NCBI RefSeq assembly: GCF_005484945.1
Contig: NZ_CP034035.1
Coordinates: 2,790,001 to 2,854,000 of the forward strand
Direction: 5' to 3'
Source: Brenneria rubrifaciens
GTDB taxonomy: Bacteria > Pseudomonadota > Gammaproteobacteria > Enterobacterales > Enterobacteriaceae
Length of the DNA stretch: 64,000 bases
The notes beneath the pieces were generated by a model, which searched no databases, had not been told where the DNA came from, and saw only the letters and a list, made by a program, of their open reading frames with translations. The position numbers and the translations under genes were made by a program. Position 1 is the first letter of the stretch; each line of letters starts with the position of its first letter. Positions 1-7,083 of the stretch are shown here, in pieces.

Positions 1-69
1 TCCCATGAAATCAAAACCTTTTTCTTTAAAGGCCTCGATAACCTCAGTGACTATGGTAACGTCGCTCAT
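1..69 (-). CDS. Cap2-like E1/E2 fusion of type II CBASS, N-terminal fragment (runs off left edge)
   Basis: Only the first 23 codons are in the window (beginning [10 protein letters not shown]). The start codon overlaps the stop of the CD-NTase gene as ATGA (66-69), so translation is coupled. The identification is by position: in type II CBASS operons the order is effector, CD-NTase, cap2, cap3, and Cap2 is the ubiquitin-ligase-like enzyme that conjugates the CD-NTase C-terminus to targets to prime it. The visible residues are too few to show the E2 or E1 domain, so the call rests on synteny. Confidence 0.5.
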   Translation of the reverse strand, partial: MSDVTIVTEVIEAFKEKGFDFMG

Positions 70-1208
70 CCTGCTTTCGTTCTCCCCACAAGCTCGCTAG
101 GCCCAGCCGCTGCAGGTGCGGCTGCAATAGAGGCAGCCACCGAAACTATTTTCACACGGTCTGGTTCATTCGGAAAGCGCGGCCCAAACTCACTACACAT
201 CCAAATGCATGCTTGGGAGCAACTGCCCGCATCAATGGCGCCACGAAGAACCTTTTCGAAACCTTCGAAGGCTTTGACAGCTTCCTTAACACCATCTTTT
301 CCAAGGCGATTTGTTAAAGACTCAGTTTCGTCGATAGGATTATTAACACCAGCAGCAAGACTTGCCGGCAATGCAGCCACTACATCCAATAAGGCAAGAT
401 CATCACGCCGGTCACGCTTTTCGAAAAGTGGAGCAGCTGCTGCCATCAGCAAAATGGAAGAAGGGCCGCCACTAGACCATTTCCAATCGCGAAACGCCTT
501 GAGATAGCGGACCACGCGGCGAAACTGTTCCCCTTTAGCGTCGACCTCCCCAAGGAACCATTCTTTGACCGGCCTTGGATCTGATTTCATCCAATCGCAC
601 TCACGGTGAGCAAGGAGAACCTTGTCGCTTGGCAATGCAGTCCATACATCTCGCTCTGCTTTTCTTACCGCTTCGTCTAGCGTTGCATAGCCATAGCTCT
701 CCATTGAAGCTTTTGCAAGAGTAACGAACTCCTTATCTGGGATAGCATACAGTGGGATATCAATGTGGGCATACGACGCAATAACAATACGTATGCATGT
801 AGCTTTGTCCGTGACGAGCTTCCAGTTGTTATCCTCAACTAAAGGTCTTAATGCTTCTTCCGCAGCAGCGAAGAACACAGCGGCAGCTACGCTAGGACGT
901 TTGGTCTGCGATACAAAGCTCAATGGTAAGTAACAACCATCATCTACGTCAGCTTGCTGAGGTCGTTTTGCTGGTGAGTTAAGCGTTTTATATGCCCAAG
1001 AACCTTGAGTGAAAAAACGCGGCTGTGGAACATCTTCGGTATATCCTTCCGCCCTAAGAACTCTTGGAATACCTGTTTTCAGGCAATTTCTGACTTCAGT
1101 CCTAACATCAGCAATTGAGGCGCGCTGTTCGGGACTCAAATCAAGCGCATCATGCATGCAGGATTCGTTGTTGACAGTAGTGAAGAAAAGTGGACTTAAG
1201 TTCAGCAT
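66..1208 (-). CDS. CBASS cyclic-oligonucleotide synthase (DncV-like CD-NTase)
   Basis: This is a 380-residue cGAS/DncV-like nucleotidyltransferase, the phage-sensing enzyme of CBASS that makes a cyclic di- or trinucleotide second messenger. The nucleotidyltransferase signature is clear: a GS motif (TQGSWAYKT, about residues 67-75), the metal-binding acidic pair in ADVDDG (about 86-91) and a third acidic residue in HIDIP (about D150). This spacing matches DncV. Length is normal for the clade. The ATG start at 1208 has a GGAGG four bases upstream. The gene overlaps capV by 7 bp and cap2 by 4 bp, so it sits in the middle of a tightly packed operon. The C-terminus (ending GRTKAG) is a flexible tail of the kind Cap2 conjugates. 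Which nucleotide it makes cannot be read from the sequence; partnership with a patatin effector suggests a cGAMP-type signal. Confidence 0.92.
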   Translation of the reverse strand: MLNLSPLFFTTVNNESCMHDALDLSPEQRASIADVRTEVRNCLKTGIPRVLRAEGYTEDVPQPRFFTQGSWAYKTLNSPAKRPQQADVDDGCYLPLSFVSQTKRPSVAAAVFFAAAEEALRPLVEDNNWKLVTDKATCIRIVIASYAHIDIPLYAIPDKEFVTLAKASMESYGYATLDEAVRKAERDVWTALPSDKVLLAHRECDWMKSDPRPVKEWFLGEVDAKGEQFRRVVRYLKAFRDWKWSSGGPSSILLMAAAAPLFEKRDRRDDLALLDVVAALPASLAAGVNNPIDETESLTNRLGKDGVKEAVKAFEGFEKVLRGAIDAGSCSQACIWMCSEFGPRFPNEPDRVKIVSVAASIAAAPAAAGPSELVGRTKAG

Positions 1209-2203
1209 TTATCCTCCAAAGTGTTCTTGTTTGGGCCGTGAAAGAACATAGGGGCAACGGCCTGATGCGCACGAAACGGTTGAAAAAGAGGGTCGCCAAG
1301 CGCGCGTTGCGCAGCATGAACACCACGATCTTTGAGCGTATTGGTTGCACCAATAGACACTCGATCCAAGGCCTTGACATCGCGACTTTGGTCAGGAGTG
1401 GCCTTGTCGTCAATCTGATAGTAATTTTCTCCCAATGATTGCCGCAGCATATAGTCAACAGATGATTCTTGTGCGGAGATCACCAGATCGAATAGCCCTC
1501 CTCGCCATCGACCAAAACCTCGATCGAGATTTGCGCCGCCACGAACGGTTGCCCCGATAGTCATTGTGCCAATAGCTAAGACCCGAACCAGCGATCTTTG
1601 ATTGGGTGCCAGAAACGTTTTAACCTCATGGAAGCCAAATAAGCCAGGAGCATTACCAACCAAACCGCCATCGGCAAAAACGCCTCGATCATTGCGCGAT
1701 AGAGGGAAATACACTGGGGCAGCAGCAGTAGCCAGCGCGACATCAACAATATTCATGCGATGATCTAGTTCAAAAGTTGGGTGATGTGGCGTCTTAAAAA
1801 ACTGACCGCGACCTGTCGTGTAGTTAACCGCCGGTATAAGGACTCGATGCTTCAAATCGCCGATAGTTGTGTCCTGGAATCGCTCGGTCAGAACTTCCCT
1901 CAGCCCCTTTGAGTTATGCTTGGCAGACAACCAGAATCCCAGCAACCGTCTGGGAAGACTGCGACATCCAAAAATGCGACTACCTTCGTTTTCGAACAAT
2001 GCCTTAAGTTCAAAAGCTGGGATTTCAGCAGCCAATCCCAAGGCCAACATTCCTCCCGCCGAAGTACCGCAGATCAGATCAAAGTGCGAAGCTATGGGGC
2101 GGCCTAGCACATCTTCCAGCATAGAAAGCACCGTCGCTGTGTACAAGGCGCGATAACCGCCCCCTGAGAGTGCTAGCACATGGTAGGTAGGAATATCAGT
2201 CAT
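1202..2203 (-). CDS. capV: CBASS effector phospholipase CapV (patatin-like)
   Basis: A 333-residue patatin-family lipase expected to degrade the inner membrane when bound by the cyclic nucleotide from the adjacent CD-NTase, killing the infected cell. The oxyanion-hole glycine run (LSGGGYRAL, about 12-20), the nucleophile elbow GTSAGG with Ser48 and the catalytic Asp in DGG (about D178) are all intact. The ATG at 2203 gives the family N-terminus MTDIPTYHV; an in-frame longer start at 2269 would run through the upstream gene and is unlikely. CapV is the classical partner of DncV-type synthases in type II CBASS. The stop overlaps the start of the synthase gene. Confidence 0.9.
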   Translation of the reverse strand: MTDIPTYHVLALSGGGYRALYTATVLSMLEDVLGRPIASHFDLICGTSAGGMLALGLAAEIPAFELKALFENEGSRIFGCRSLPRRLLGFWLSAKHNSKGLREVLTERFQDTTIGDLKHRVLIPAVNYTTGRGQFFKTPHHPTFELDHRMNIVDVALATAAAPVYFPLSRNDRGVFADGGLVGNAPGLFGFHEVKTFLAPNQRSLVRVLAIGTMTIGATVRGGANLDRGFGRWRGGLFDLVISAQESSVDYMLRQSLGENYYQIDDKATPDQSRDVKALDRVSIGATNTLKDRGVHAAQRALGDPLFQPFRAHQAVAPMFFHGPNKNTLEDKC

Positions 2204-2210
2204 GGTTGCT

Positions 2211-2435
2211 TCAGCCTTTTGGAGGGAAAGGGTCGTTACCGTAACTATCCTTATCACGTATACGACCATTTGGGCGGTGGATAACGAGTTCGGATTGCTG
2301 ATTTCTAGCTATCTCGCGCGCAGCATTTACCGCTTGTTGCTGAGTGTCATGTACAGAGGTCGCCCGTTGGTTGCCCGCCCCCTTGACTGCCCAGCCATCC
2401 TTATGCGGAACGACGTGTTGGTTTTTGCTTGCCAT
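2211..2435 (-). CDS. DUF2188 family small protein, first gene of the CBASS operon
   Basis: A 74-residue protein whose whole length resembles the DUF2188 family: an N-terminal HVVPHKDGWAVKGAG segment, a helix QQAVNAAREIARNQQ and a C-terminal HRPNGRIRDKDSYG segment. The ATG at 2435 is preceded by GGAG at good spacing. It ends 7 bp before capV and is on the same strand, so it is probably co-transcribed with and translated just ahead of the CBASS genes. No function is established for this family that I can state; it is not one of the standard CBASS Cap proteins I know. It may be an accessory or simply a passenger of the defence island. Confidence 0.7.
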   Translation of the reverse strand: MASKNQHVVPHKDGWAVKGAGNQRATSVHDTQQQAVNAAREIARNQQSELVIHRPNGRIRDKDSYGNDPFPPKG

Positions 2436-2579
2436 GATGAATCTCCTCAAAGTCAAACTACCGTAGTCTCAGCCGGGTGGCTAGGTTGATAAAGCCTCCC
2501 CGTTGTAGCAAAATACGTTGCTCACACAAACAACAGAGTAGTCAAGCTGATTCAACCTTTATCATTAGTAAAAATTCAC

Positions 2580-2603
2580 GTTGTTGTCTAGACAGACAAC
2601 AAC
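2580..2603. promoter_or_regulatory. Perfect inverted repeat, candidate CapH operator
   Basis: Ten-base arms GTTGTTGTCT and AGACAACAAC separated by AGAC lie in the 280-bp divergent region between the CBASS operon (starts at 2435, minus) and the capH-like gene (2716, plus). A looser half-site (AACAACAG) occurs near 2529. The position is right for a repressor controlling both directions. That CapH binds here is an inference. Confidence 0.55.
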
Positions 2604-2715
2604 ATATCAAAGCATACGTATTATTGCAACGGTTGAAATTTATTGCCTTTAGGTTGGACACGACATAGGGTGGCTCCATTCTGTCTAATCTTCAGAGCCG
2701 CAAGGAACAAAACTC

Positions 2716-3108
2716 ATGCCACAGACAGGCCTAGGTGTCGCACTCAAAATATTACGAGAGCGAAGAACCCTTACACTACGCGAAGTCAGCCAGTTATCAT
2801 CAGTTGACCATGCATACGTCCACCGACTTGAAACTGGTGAGAAGGCGAATCCATCACAGGACTTAGTCGAAAGGTTGTTAAAAGTACTAAAACCAGGAGA
2901 GCGAGACGCTGCAATCGTTAAGTGGCTTGTTGACCATACCGATGCAGATCCCAAGCTAGTCGAATTTGTGCTAAAAGATCCTACTATCAGTGCAGACATA
3001 TTTTCCGCTGCCGCTGGAATCAGGCACAGAGGAACGATCAGACCAGATCCGGCCACGTTGATTGCCCGGATCAAACGGGCGTTTGAGGATGACGACGAGG
3101 ATGATTGA
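2716..3108 (+). CDS. CapH-like XRE-family transcriptional repressor
   Basis: A 130-residue DNA-binding protein with a Cro/C1-type helix-turn-helix at about residues 6-60 (ALKILRERRTLTLREVSQLS then HAYVHRLETGEKANPS), a helical middle part and a very acidic C-terminal tail (FEDDDEDD). It is directly followed, with a 4-base overlap of its stop region, by an ImmA/IrrE-type metallopeptidase, and it is divergent from a type II CBASS operon. This arrangement matches the CapH-CapP control modules, in which the repressor CapH is cleaved by the protease CapP after DNA damage so that the CBASS genes are induced. The alternative is a generic XRE regulator of a phage-type XRE/ImmA pair; the location favours CapH. 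Confidence 0.75.
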   Translation: MPQTGLGVALKILRERRTLTLREVSQLSSVDHAYVHRLETGEKANPSQDLVERLLKVLKPGERDAAIVKWLVDHTDADPKLVEFVLKDPTISADIFSAAAGIRHRGTIRPDPATLIARIKRAFEDDDEDD

Positions 3109-3110
3109 GT

Positions 3111-3980
3111 ATGGACGAAGCGTATGTTCGGCAGCAAGCTCGTACATTTGTTGCAAAAGTCGATGCATCAAGTATCCGCGATGATCTGTCCCCATATGTG
3201 GCAGCAGCTAATGCAAAAGTCAGAAAAGAAGAGCTGGGTAAGGGGGAGTCTGGATTTACCCTAACCAAGCCGAACGGAAAGCATATCATCACGGTAAATT
3301 CGATAGAAACCGAGGAGCGCCAGCGGTTCACAGTCTGCCATGAGTTAGCTCACATACTACTCAATTTGCCCTCGAGTCATGAGGAAGTCCCATCATGGTC
3401 CTATGCTAAGAGACATCAGAACGAAATTGCATGCGACACATTCGCTGCAGAACTTCTTATGCCTTACAAGCAATGGTTACTGGAAGTTCCAAAGGAAGAG
3501 CCTTCATTCGAGCTTATCCAGTATATGGCTGACATGTTTGGTACATCATTTCCAGCTGCTGCATCGAGGTTCGCCAGTCTAAGCGACCTCCCTTGCGCAT
3601 TTGTTACGATGGAACGCGGTGGTATTCGGTACGCTGCCCGTTCGACTTCATTAAGACGGGCAGGTGCATGGATATCACCACGGTCATCAATGCCTGTTGG
3701 TTCCGTGGCTCGCCGTCTCCGTTCTTCAGGTCGTAGTTCCACGGAGACAGCTGAAGTTTCGCAGGATGTCTGGTTTGATAACTGGGGAAAAGGCCTTGAT
3801 CTCTGGGAGCTTGCCAGGCATTACGAGCGTACCGATACCACCATCTCATTGTTATGGTTCGACAATGAAGACTTACCTGAGGTGAAATTTAATAAGTTCG
3901 GCTCACGTGTCGAAGATGATGGTGGCCTGCCAGAACTTACCGGGGAGTTGCCATGGCCAGGAAGAAGTAAGCGACGTTAG
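3111..3980 (+). CDS. CapP-like zinc metallopeptidase (ImmA/IrrE family)
   Basis: A 289-residue protein with the zinc-peptidase motif CHELAH (about residues 76-81) followed by the downstream acidic ligand region NEIACDTFAAELLMP, typical of ImmA/IrrE enzymes. The C-terminal 150 residues form a second domain, as expected for CapP, where a GAF-like sensor domain follows the protease. A cysteine directly precedes HELAH. Translation most likely begins at ATG 3111, ten bases after a GAGG; a TTG at 3105 overlapping the capH stop is possible. The expected role is to cleave the neighbouring CapH-like repressor on sensing damage (single-stranded DNA in the studied systems), derepressing the CBASS operon. 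That role is inferred from family and neighbourhood. Confidence 0.78.
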   Translation: MDEAYVRQQARTFVAKVDASSIRDDLSPYVAAANAKVRKEELGKGESGFTLTKPNGKHIITVNSIETEERQRFTVCHELAHILLNLPSSHEEVPSWSYAKRHQNEIACDTFAAELLMPYKQWLLEVPKEEPSFELIQYMADMFGTSFPAAASRFASLSDLPCAFVTMERGGIRYAARSTSLRRAGAWISPRSSMPVGSVARRLRSSGRSSTETAEVSQDVWFDNWGKGLDLWELARHYERTDTTISLLWFDNEDLPEVKFNKFGSRVEDDGGLPELTGELPWPGRSKRR

Positions 3981-4252
3981 AGAATTCACGCTAGCATCGT
4001 GACAAATCCTGTTGCCATTTATTTAATGCAGCAACAAATCAATTTTCTTCGTTCATTTTGAGTTTCATTGCGAAAACATAATAGTTATATCCTATAGAGG
4101 TTGAGAGGCCATATCTGAAGTCTCTCGACTAACTATGACCAATACCACTTCGGCTCACTTCGCCAATCTACGCCACAGCAAGTTGCCCCAATAGGTAGCA
4201 AAAGTCACCATATCCCCTGATTACGCCGTCTAGCGATTTGGAGGAGCCGAAG

Positions 4253-4648
4253 ATGAAATACCCTACGCAACCACCCGAGGCGACAGCAAGCACCACGGAA
4301 CGGCATTCCAACAGCACATCACCCGTACCTGGCACTTCAGCTTACAAAGCGCTGCCACAATATCCCCGGCATTGCCCCCTTCCCTTTCGCCGGACTATCC
4401 GGCGAAAGGAGTTGCGTCAAATCGTGCCGTTATCGGAAACAACGATCTACGAGATGGAACGTCGTGGGGAATTTCCACAGCGTTTCAATCTGACTCCGCG
4501 CTGCGTTGTATGGGATCTGGATGAAGTAGAAAAATGGATCGAATCCCGCAAACAAGCGATGCCCACAACTTCAGCAAGAACGGCAATAAAGCCTGATGTC
4601 CGTTTACGAAAAACCCGCCCGGTACGGGCGGGTTCGCATCAAAAATGA
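4253..4648 (+). CDS. AlpA-family (MerR-like fold) island regulator
   Basis: A 131-residue protein; the C-terminal half is an AlpA-type winged helix (RRKELRQIVPLSETTIYEMERRGEFP then WDLDEVEKWIESRKQ). AlpA-type proteins are common on P4-like islands and activate integrase or excisionase genes. The first 45 residues are low-complexity, rich in Ser/Thr/Pro. The ATG at 4253 sits behind GGAGGA; a TTG at 4238 would place that ribosome-binding site inside the gene. The 3' end overlaps the terminator of the convergent gene. Confidence 0.75.
   Translation: MKYPTQPPEATASTTERHSNSTSPVPGTSAYKALPQYPRHCPLPFRRTIRRKELRQIVPLSETTIYEMERRGEFPQRFNLTPRCVVWDLDEVEKWIESRKQAMPTTSARTAIKPDVRLRKTRPVRAGSHQK
4607..4634 (-). 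terminator. Intrinsic terminator of the two-gene minus-strand module
   Basis: A nine-base-pair GC-rich stem (AACCCGCCC / GGGCGGGTT, loop GGTAC) is followed on the minus strand by TTTTT. It lies 29 bases past the stop of the gene ending at 4663 and inside the 3' end of the convergent alpA-like gene. Confidence 0.75.
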
Positions 4649-4662
4649 CAGCCTTGGTGGCA

Positions 4663-5190
4663 TTAGCCAACTAAAGCTTCCAGATCTCTGGTCGCAGGAG
4701 GCGGTAAACGGCGAGCTTCTTTTGCCAGATTAACCTGCATCGCTATCTCCGCGACCTCCAGCACATCTTGCGGTAATCGGTAATTCCCTCGGCTCTGCAA
4801 CCAAGACAAAATATCCGCCAGATGCCAGATTGATGCGCTGCCTTCATGAACCGGCGCTGGAAAGCTGCCCGGATAGGTCAGCATCAGTTTGCGCATATTC
4901 TGTCTCGATACGCCGACAATTTCTGCCGCATCGGTCAGACCAACCAGATCCGGTGCCGCCTCGATCAACTTCGCTGAAGGCACTGCGTGTCGAACATCTG
5001 CTAGCGCACTGCATACGGCGCCCTCAGCACTGGCGGCTTCGCGGGTAAATTCCAACGCCAATCGGCCCGGCAATCCAACGCCAACCAGAGCATCGTCGCA
5101 TCCGGCCTCACCAAGACGTTCGACAATCGCATCTGGCTGACTATCGTCAGCGGCAAGCTGATATTTTAAGGTAAAGATGTATTCCATCAT
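4663..5190 (-). CDS. Helix-turn-helix protein, putative antitoxin partner
   Basis: A 175-residue protein. The N-terminal 80 residues (MEYIFTLKYQL to LADVRHAV) look like a small alpha/beta domain with alternating strands and helices. The middle has an HTH (VGLTDAAEIVGVSRQNMRKLM, about 104-124), and the C-terminus is helical. It starts with ATGATG overlapping the upstream stop as ATGA, so it is coupled to a 90-residue HicA-like protein. The overall plan, an alpha/beta domain plus a DNA-binding domain encoded after a small HicA-like protein, is like HicB antitoxins, but I do not recognise a HicB signature. A transcriptional regulator without toxin-antitoxin function is the alternative. Confidence 0.5.
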   Translation of the reverse strand: MMEYIFTLKYQLAADDSQPDAIVERLGEAGCDDALVGVGLPGRLALEFTREAASAEGAVCSALADVRHAVPSAKLIEAAPDLVGLTDAAEIVGVSRQNMRKLMLTYPGSFPAPVHEGSASIWHLADILSWLQSRGNYRLPQDVLEVAEIAMQVNLAKEARRLPPPATRDLEALVG

Positions 5191-5459
5191 GACTCCTCAT
5201 CGTCAGGATCACGCTGTTTACGATGCGAGGTGCAGTTATCCACTACCCGGCGCAACGCGCGCGCATGGTTGCCCGGATTCTTCGGCGTGCTCCAGACGCT
5301 GGTGATGCAAAACTCTCCGCAACGGCACTCATGGTCATTGTAAGGACAATATATCTTTCCCCAAGCATGACTGCCGCCGACTTCAATTCGCCAGCCCTGC
5401 TCTTCAGCATATCGGAGCGCTTTCTCAACCTCTTTTTTCGGATGTGAAGGACGGGTCAT
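5187..5459 (-). CDS. Small HicA-like protein, putative toxin
   Basis: A 90-residue protein whose core resembles the HicA dsRNA-binding-like fold: a helix KKEVEKALRYAEEQGW, a strand, then GGSHAWGKIYCP where HicA has its GSHHxW/F segment with the catalytic His. A cysteine-rich insertion (CPYNDHECRCGEFC) is unusual and could bind a metal. The C-terminus is basic. It is the first gene of a two-gene operon with an HTH partner and has a 16-bp palindrome just upstream, the usual layout for an autoregulated toxin-antitoxin pair. Toxicity is inference from layout and weak similarity. Confidence 0.45.
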   Translation of the reverse strand: MTRPSHPKKEVEKALRYAEEQGWRIEVGGSHAWGKIYCPYNDHECRCGEFCITSVWSTPKNPGNHARALRRVVDNCTSHRKQRDPDDEES

Positions 5460-5492
5460 TTATCGATCTCCAGTATGGATTGTGATGCCATA

Positions 5493-5508
5493 GTTGTCAA
5501 ATGACAAC
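5493..5508. promoter_or_regulatory. 16-bp palindrome upstream of the toxin-like gene
   Basis: GTTGTCA-AA-TGACAAC is perfectly symmetric and lies 34 bp before the ATG of the HicA-like gene. On the minus strand it overlaps TTGACA, which stands 17 bases from CATACT (a possible -35/-10), so an HTH protein bound here could block transcription. The implied transcription start would be close to the start codon, which weakens the promoter call. Confidence 0.5.
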
Positions 5509-5526
5509 CCAATAATATTGAATGCT

Positions 5527-6783
5527 TCATACCGATGCTCTCAATACCGGCACCGTGACACTTTCCGGCATCAGCGTTGGTACGTAGTTCCGGCCATCAA
5601 TCCAGGCTTCGACCATGTTGGACCACTCTTGCAGCATATGCCGACGCTGCTCTGCATACTCAGCCTTGTTGTAGATCGAGCGCGAGGAGCGACCTTCTTC
5701 ATGCGCCAGGCATTTTTCAATCCAGTCCCGGTTGAACCCCACCTCATTAAGCAATGTAGAGCCGGTGCGGCGCAAATCGTGAACGGTAAACGGATCCAAT
5801 GGTAAACCGTTGGCCTGAGCACGCTGAACCACAAGCTGCGTGACCCGATTAAGCGTGGCGTGCGACATGCTGCGATGACCGTCATAACGTGAAGGCAGCA
5901 CGAATCTTGAGCCGGAGGCACAGGTATGCAGCGCCACGAAAATATCCAGCATCTGTCGGGATAAATAAACGACATGTGGGTTTCGTCGCTTCATCCGTTC
6001 TTTAGGGATGGTCCAGGTAGCGTTCTCGAAATCGATTTCATTCCAGGTAGCCTCCACCAGCTCGCTTTTGCGTACCAGGGTCAACAGAACCAGACGCAGA
6101 GCCAGACGGATGGTCGGGTAAGAAGCCACAGACTCAAGTTGATGGAACGCCAGGCGGATCTCGGTTGGCGAGAGCGCCCTTTCCTTCGGTGCGAAAGTGG
6201 CAATCGAGGCGGCTTTGACCTCATCGGCCGGGTTAGTGACCTTCTCCCCATGCAAAATGGCAAAACCATAAATCTGTTTAACAATATCGCGAATATGCAC
6301 CGCCGTCGCCGGAGCGCCACGCGCCTTAACCTTGTTGCACAAGGCACGTAAATCATCTGGGCTGATTTCGGTGAGTAGCCGGTTACGGTAAACCGGCAGG
6401 ATATCGCGCTCCATGATGCTTTTGCGCATGGAGCGAGTACTATCGGCCATGCGCGCGTCCACCAGCCAGCGGGCCGCCATATCATCAAAATGTTTGGCTG
6501 CGGTCAAACGGCGTTTCTCACGCTGTTTTTCATGTGCCGGGGAACGCCCTTCGCTAATTGCACGCTTGGCATCCAGCAACTTTTCGCGGGCCAGCGCCAG
6601 AGAAATACCGGCAGGGCCGTAGCGGCCAATAGTGAGGGTTTCGCGCCGTCCATTAAGACGGTAATCATAGCGGAAGGTAACGGTACCGGCGACGGATACC
6701 ATGACATACATGCCATCCCGGTCGGAAACCTTGTACGGTCTGGCTTTGGGCTTGAGATTGCGTAGTGCGGTGTCGGTGAGCAT
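5527..6783 (-). CDS. P4-type tyrosine recombinase (island integrase)
   Basis: A 418-residue integrase with the DUF4102-type N-terminal arm-binding domain (TDTALRNLKPKARPYKVSDRDGMYV), the SAM-like core-binding domain and a catalytic domain showing the Arg in LVRKSEL, the HDLRR box and the terminal nucleophile Tyr in SRSIYNKAEY. Translation should start at ATG 6783, preceded by AGGAGGA; the in-frame start at 6804 lies upstream of that site. Its 5' end faces the 3' end of guaA 300 bp away, the standard geometry for an integrase that recombines into a gene end. It appears intact, so the island may still be mobile. Confidence 0.92.
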   Translation of the reverse strand: MLTDTALRNLKPKARPYKVSDRDGMYVMVSVAGTVTFRYDYRLNGRRETLTIGRYGPAGISLALAREKLLDAKRAISEGRSPAHEKQREKRRLTAAKHFDDMAARWLVDARMADSTRSMRKSIMERDILPVYRNRLLTEISPDDLRALCNKVKARGAPATAVHIRDIVKQIYGFAILHGEKVTNPADEVKAASIATFAPKERALSPTEIRLAFHQLESVASYPTIRLALRLVLLTLVRKSELVEATWNEIDFENATWTIPKERMKRRNPHVVYLSRQMLDIFVALHTCASGSRFVLPSRYDGHRSMSHATLNRVTQLVVQRAQANGLPLDPFTVHDLRRTGSTLLNEVGFNRDWIEKCLAHEEGRSSRSIYNKAEYAEQRRHMLQEWSNMVEAWIDGRNYVPTLMPESVTVPVLRASV

Positions 6784-7083
6784 CGCGCTTTTCCTCCTGT
6801 TCAATGGCGGTTTTTACCGTCAGGGGTCAGGAAGTCTGAAGATGCCCCGAAAGCCGCATCACGTCTAGCTTTTGGCGGGGATTTTTACCGTCATGACCGA
6901 AAAAGAATCAATCATCAACGGGAGGGTCATAATCCGGGTCTCTTGATTTACCGTCGCGTCTACCGCCAGCCTGTTCCGCTGGCCGGCGATAGTCACCGAT
7001 AGTCGCCAAAACCTATTTAATTATAAATCAAACTGTTATGGCGATTTTTCAATAGTTGGCGATAGTTCTTGAAGAACCTTGGA
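6784..7083. other. Integrase upstream region and probable attachment site at the guaA 3' end
   Basis: This 300-bp stretch has no gene. It carries three spaced copies of a TTTACCGTC motif (TTTTTACCGTCA at 6811-6822 and 6882-6893, GATTTACCGTCG at 6945-6956) and a cluster of GGCGATAGT/GATAGTC repeats between about 6984 and 7070. Repeats of this kind beside an integrase gene usually are arm-type binding sites for the integrase or excisionase. The crossover point is probably within the last bases of guaA or just after its stop at 7084; the other attachment copy would be outside the window to the left. Confidence 0.5.

Noticed and set aside
3105..3110. TTG start for the CapP-like gene
   Set aside because: The ATG at 3111 has better spacing to GAGG; the TTG is only four bases from it.
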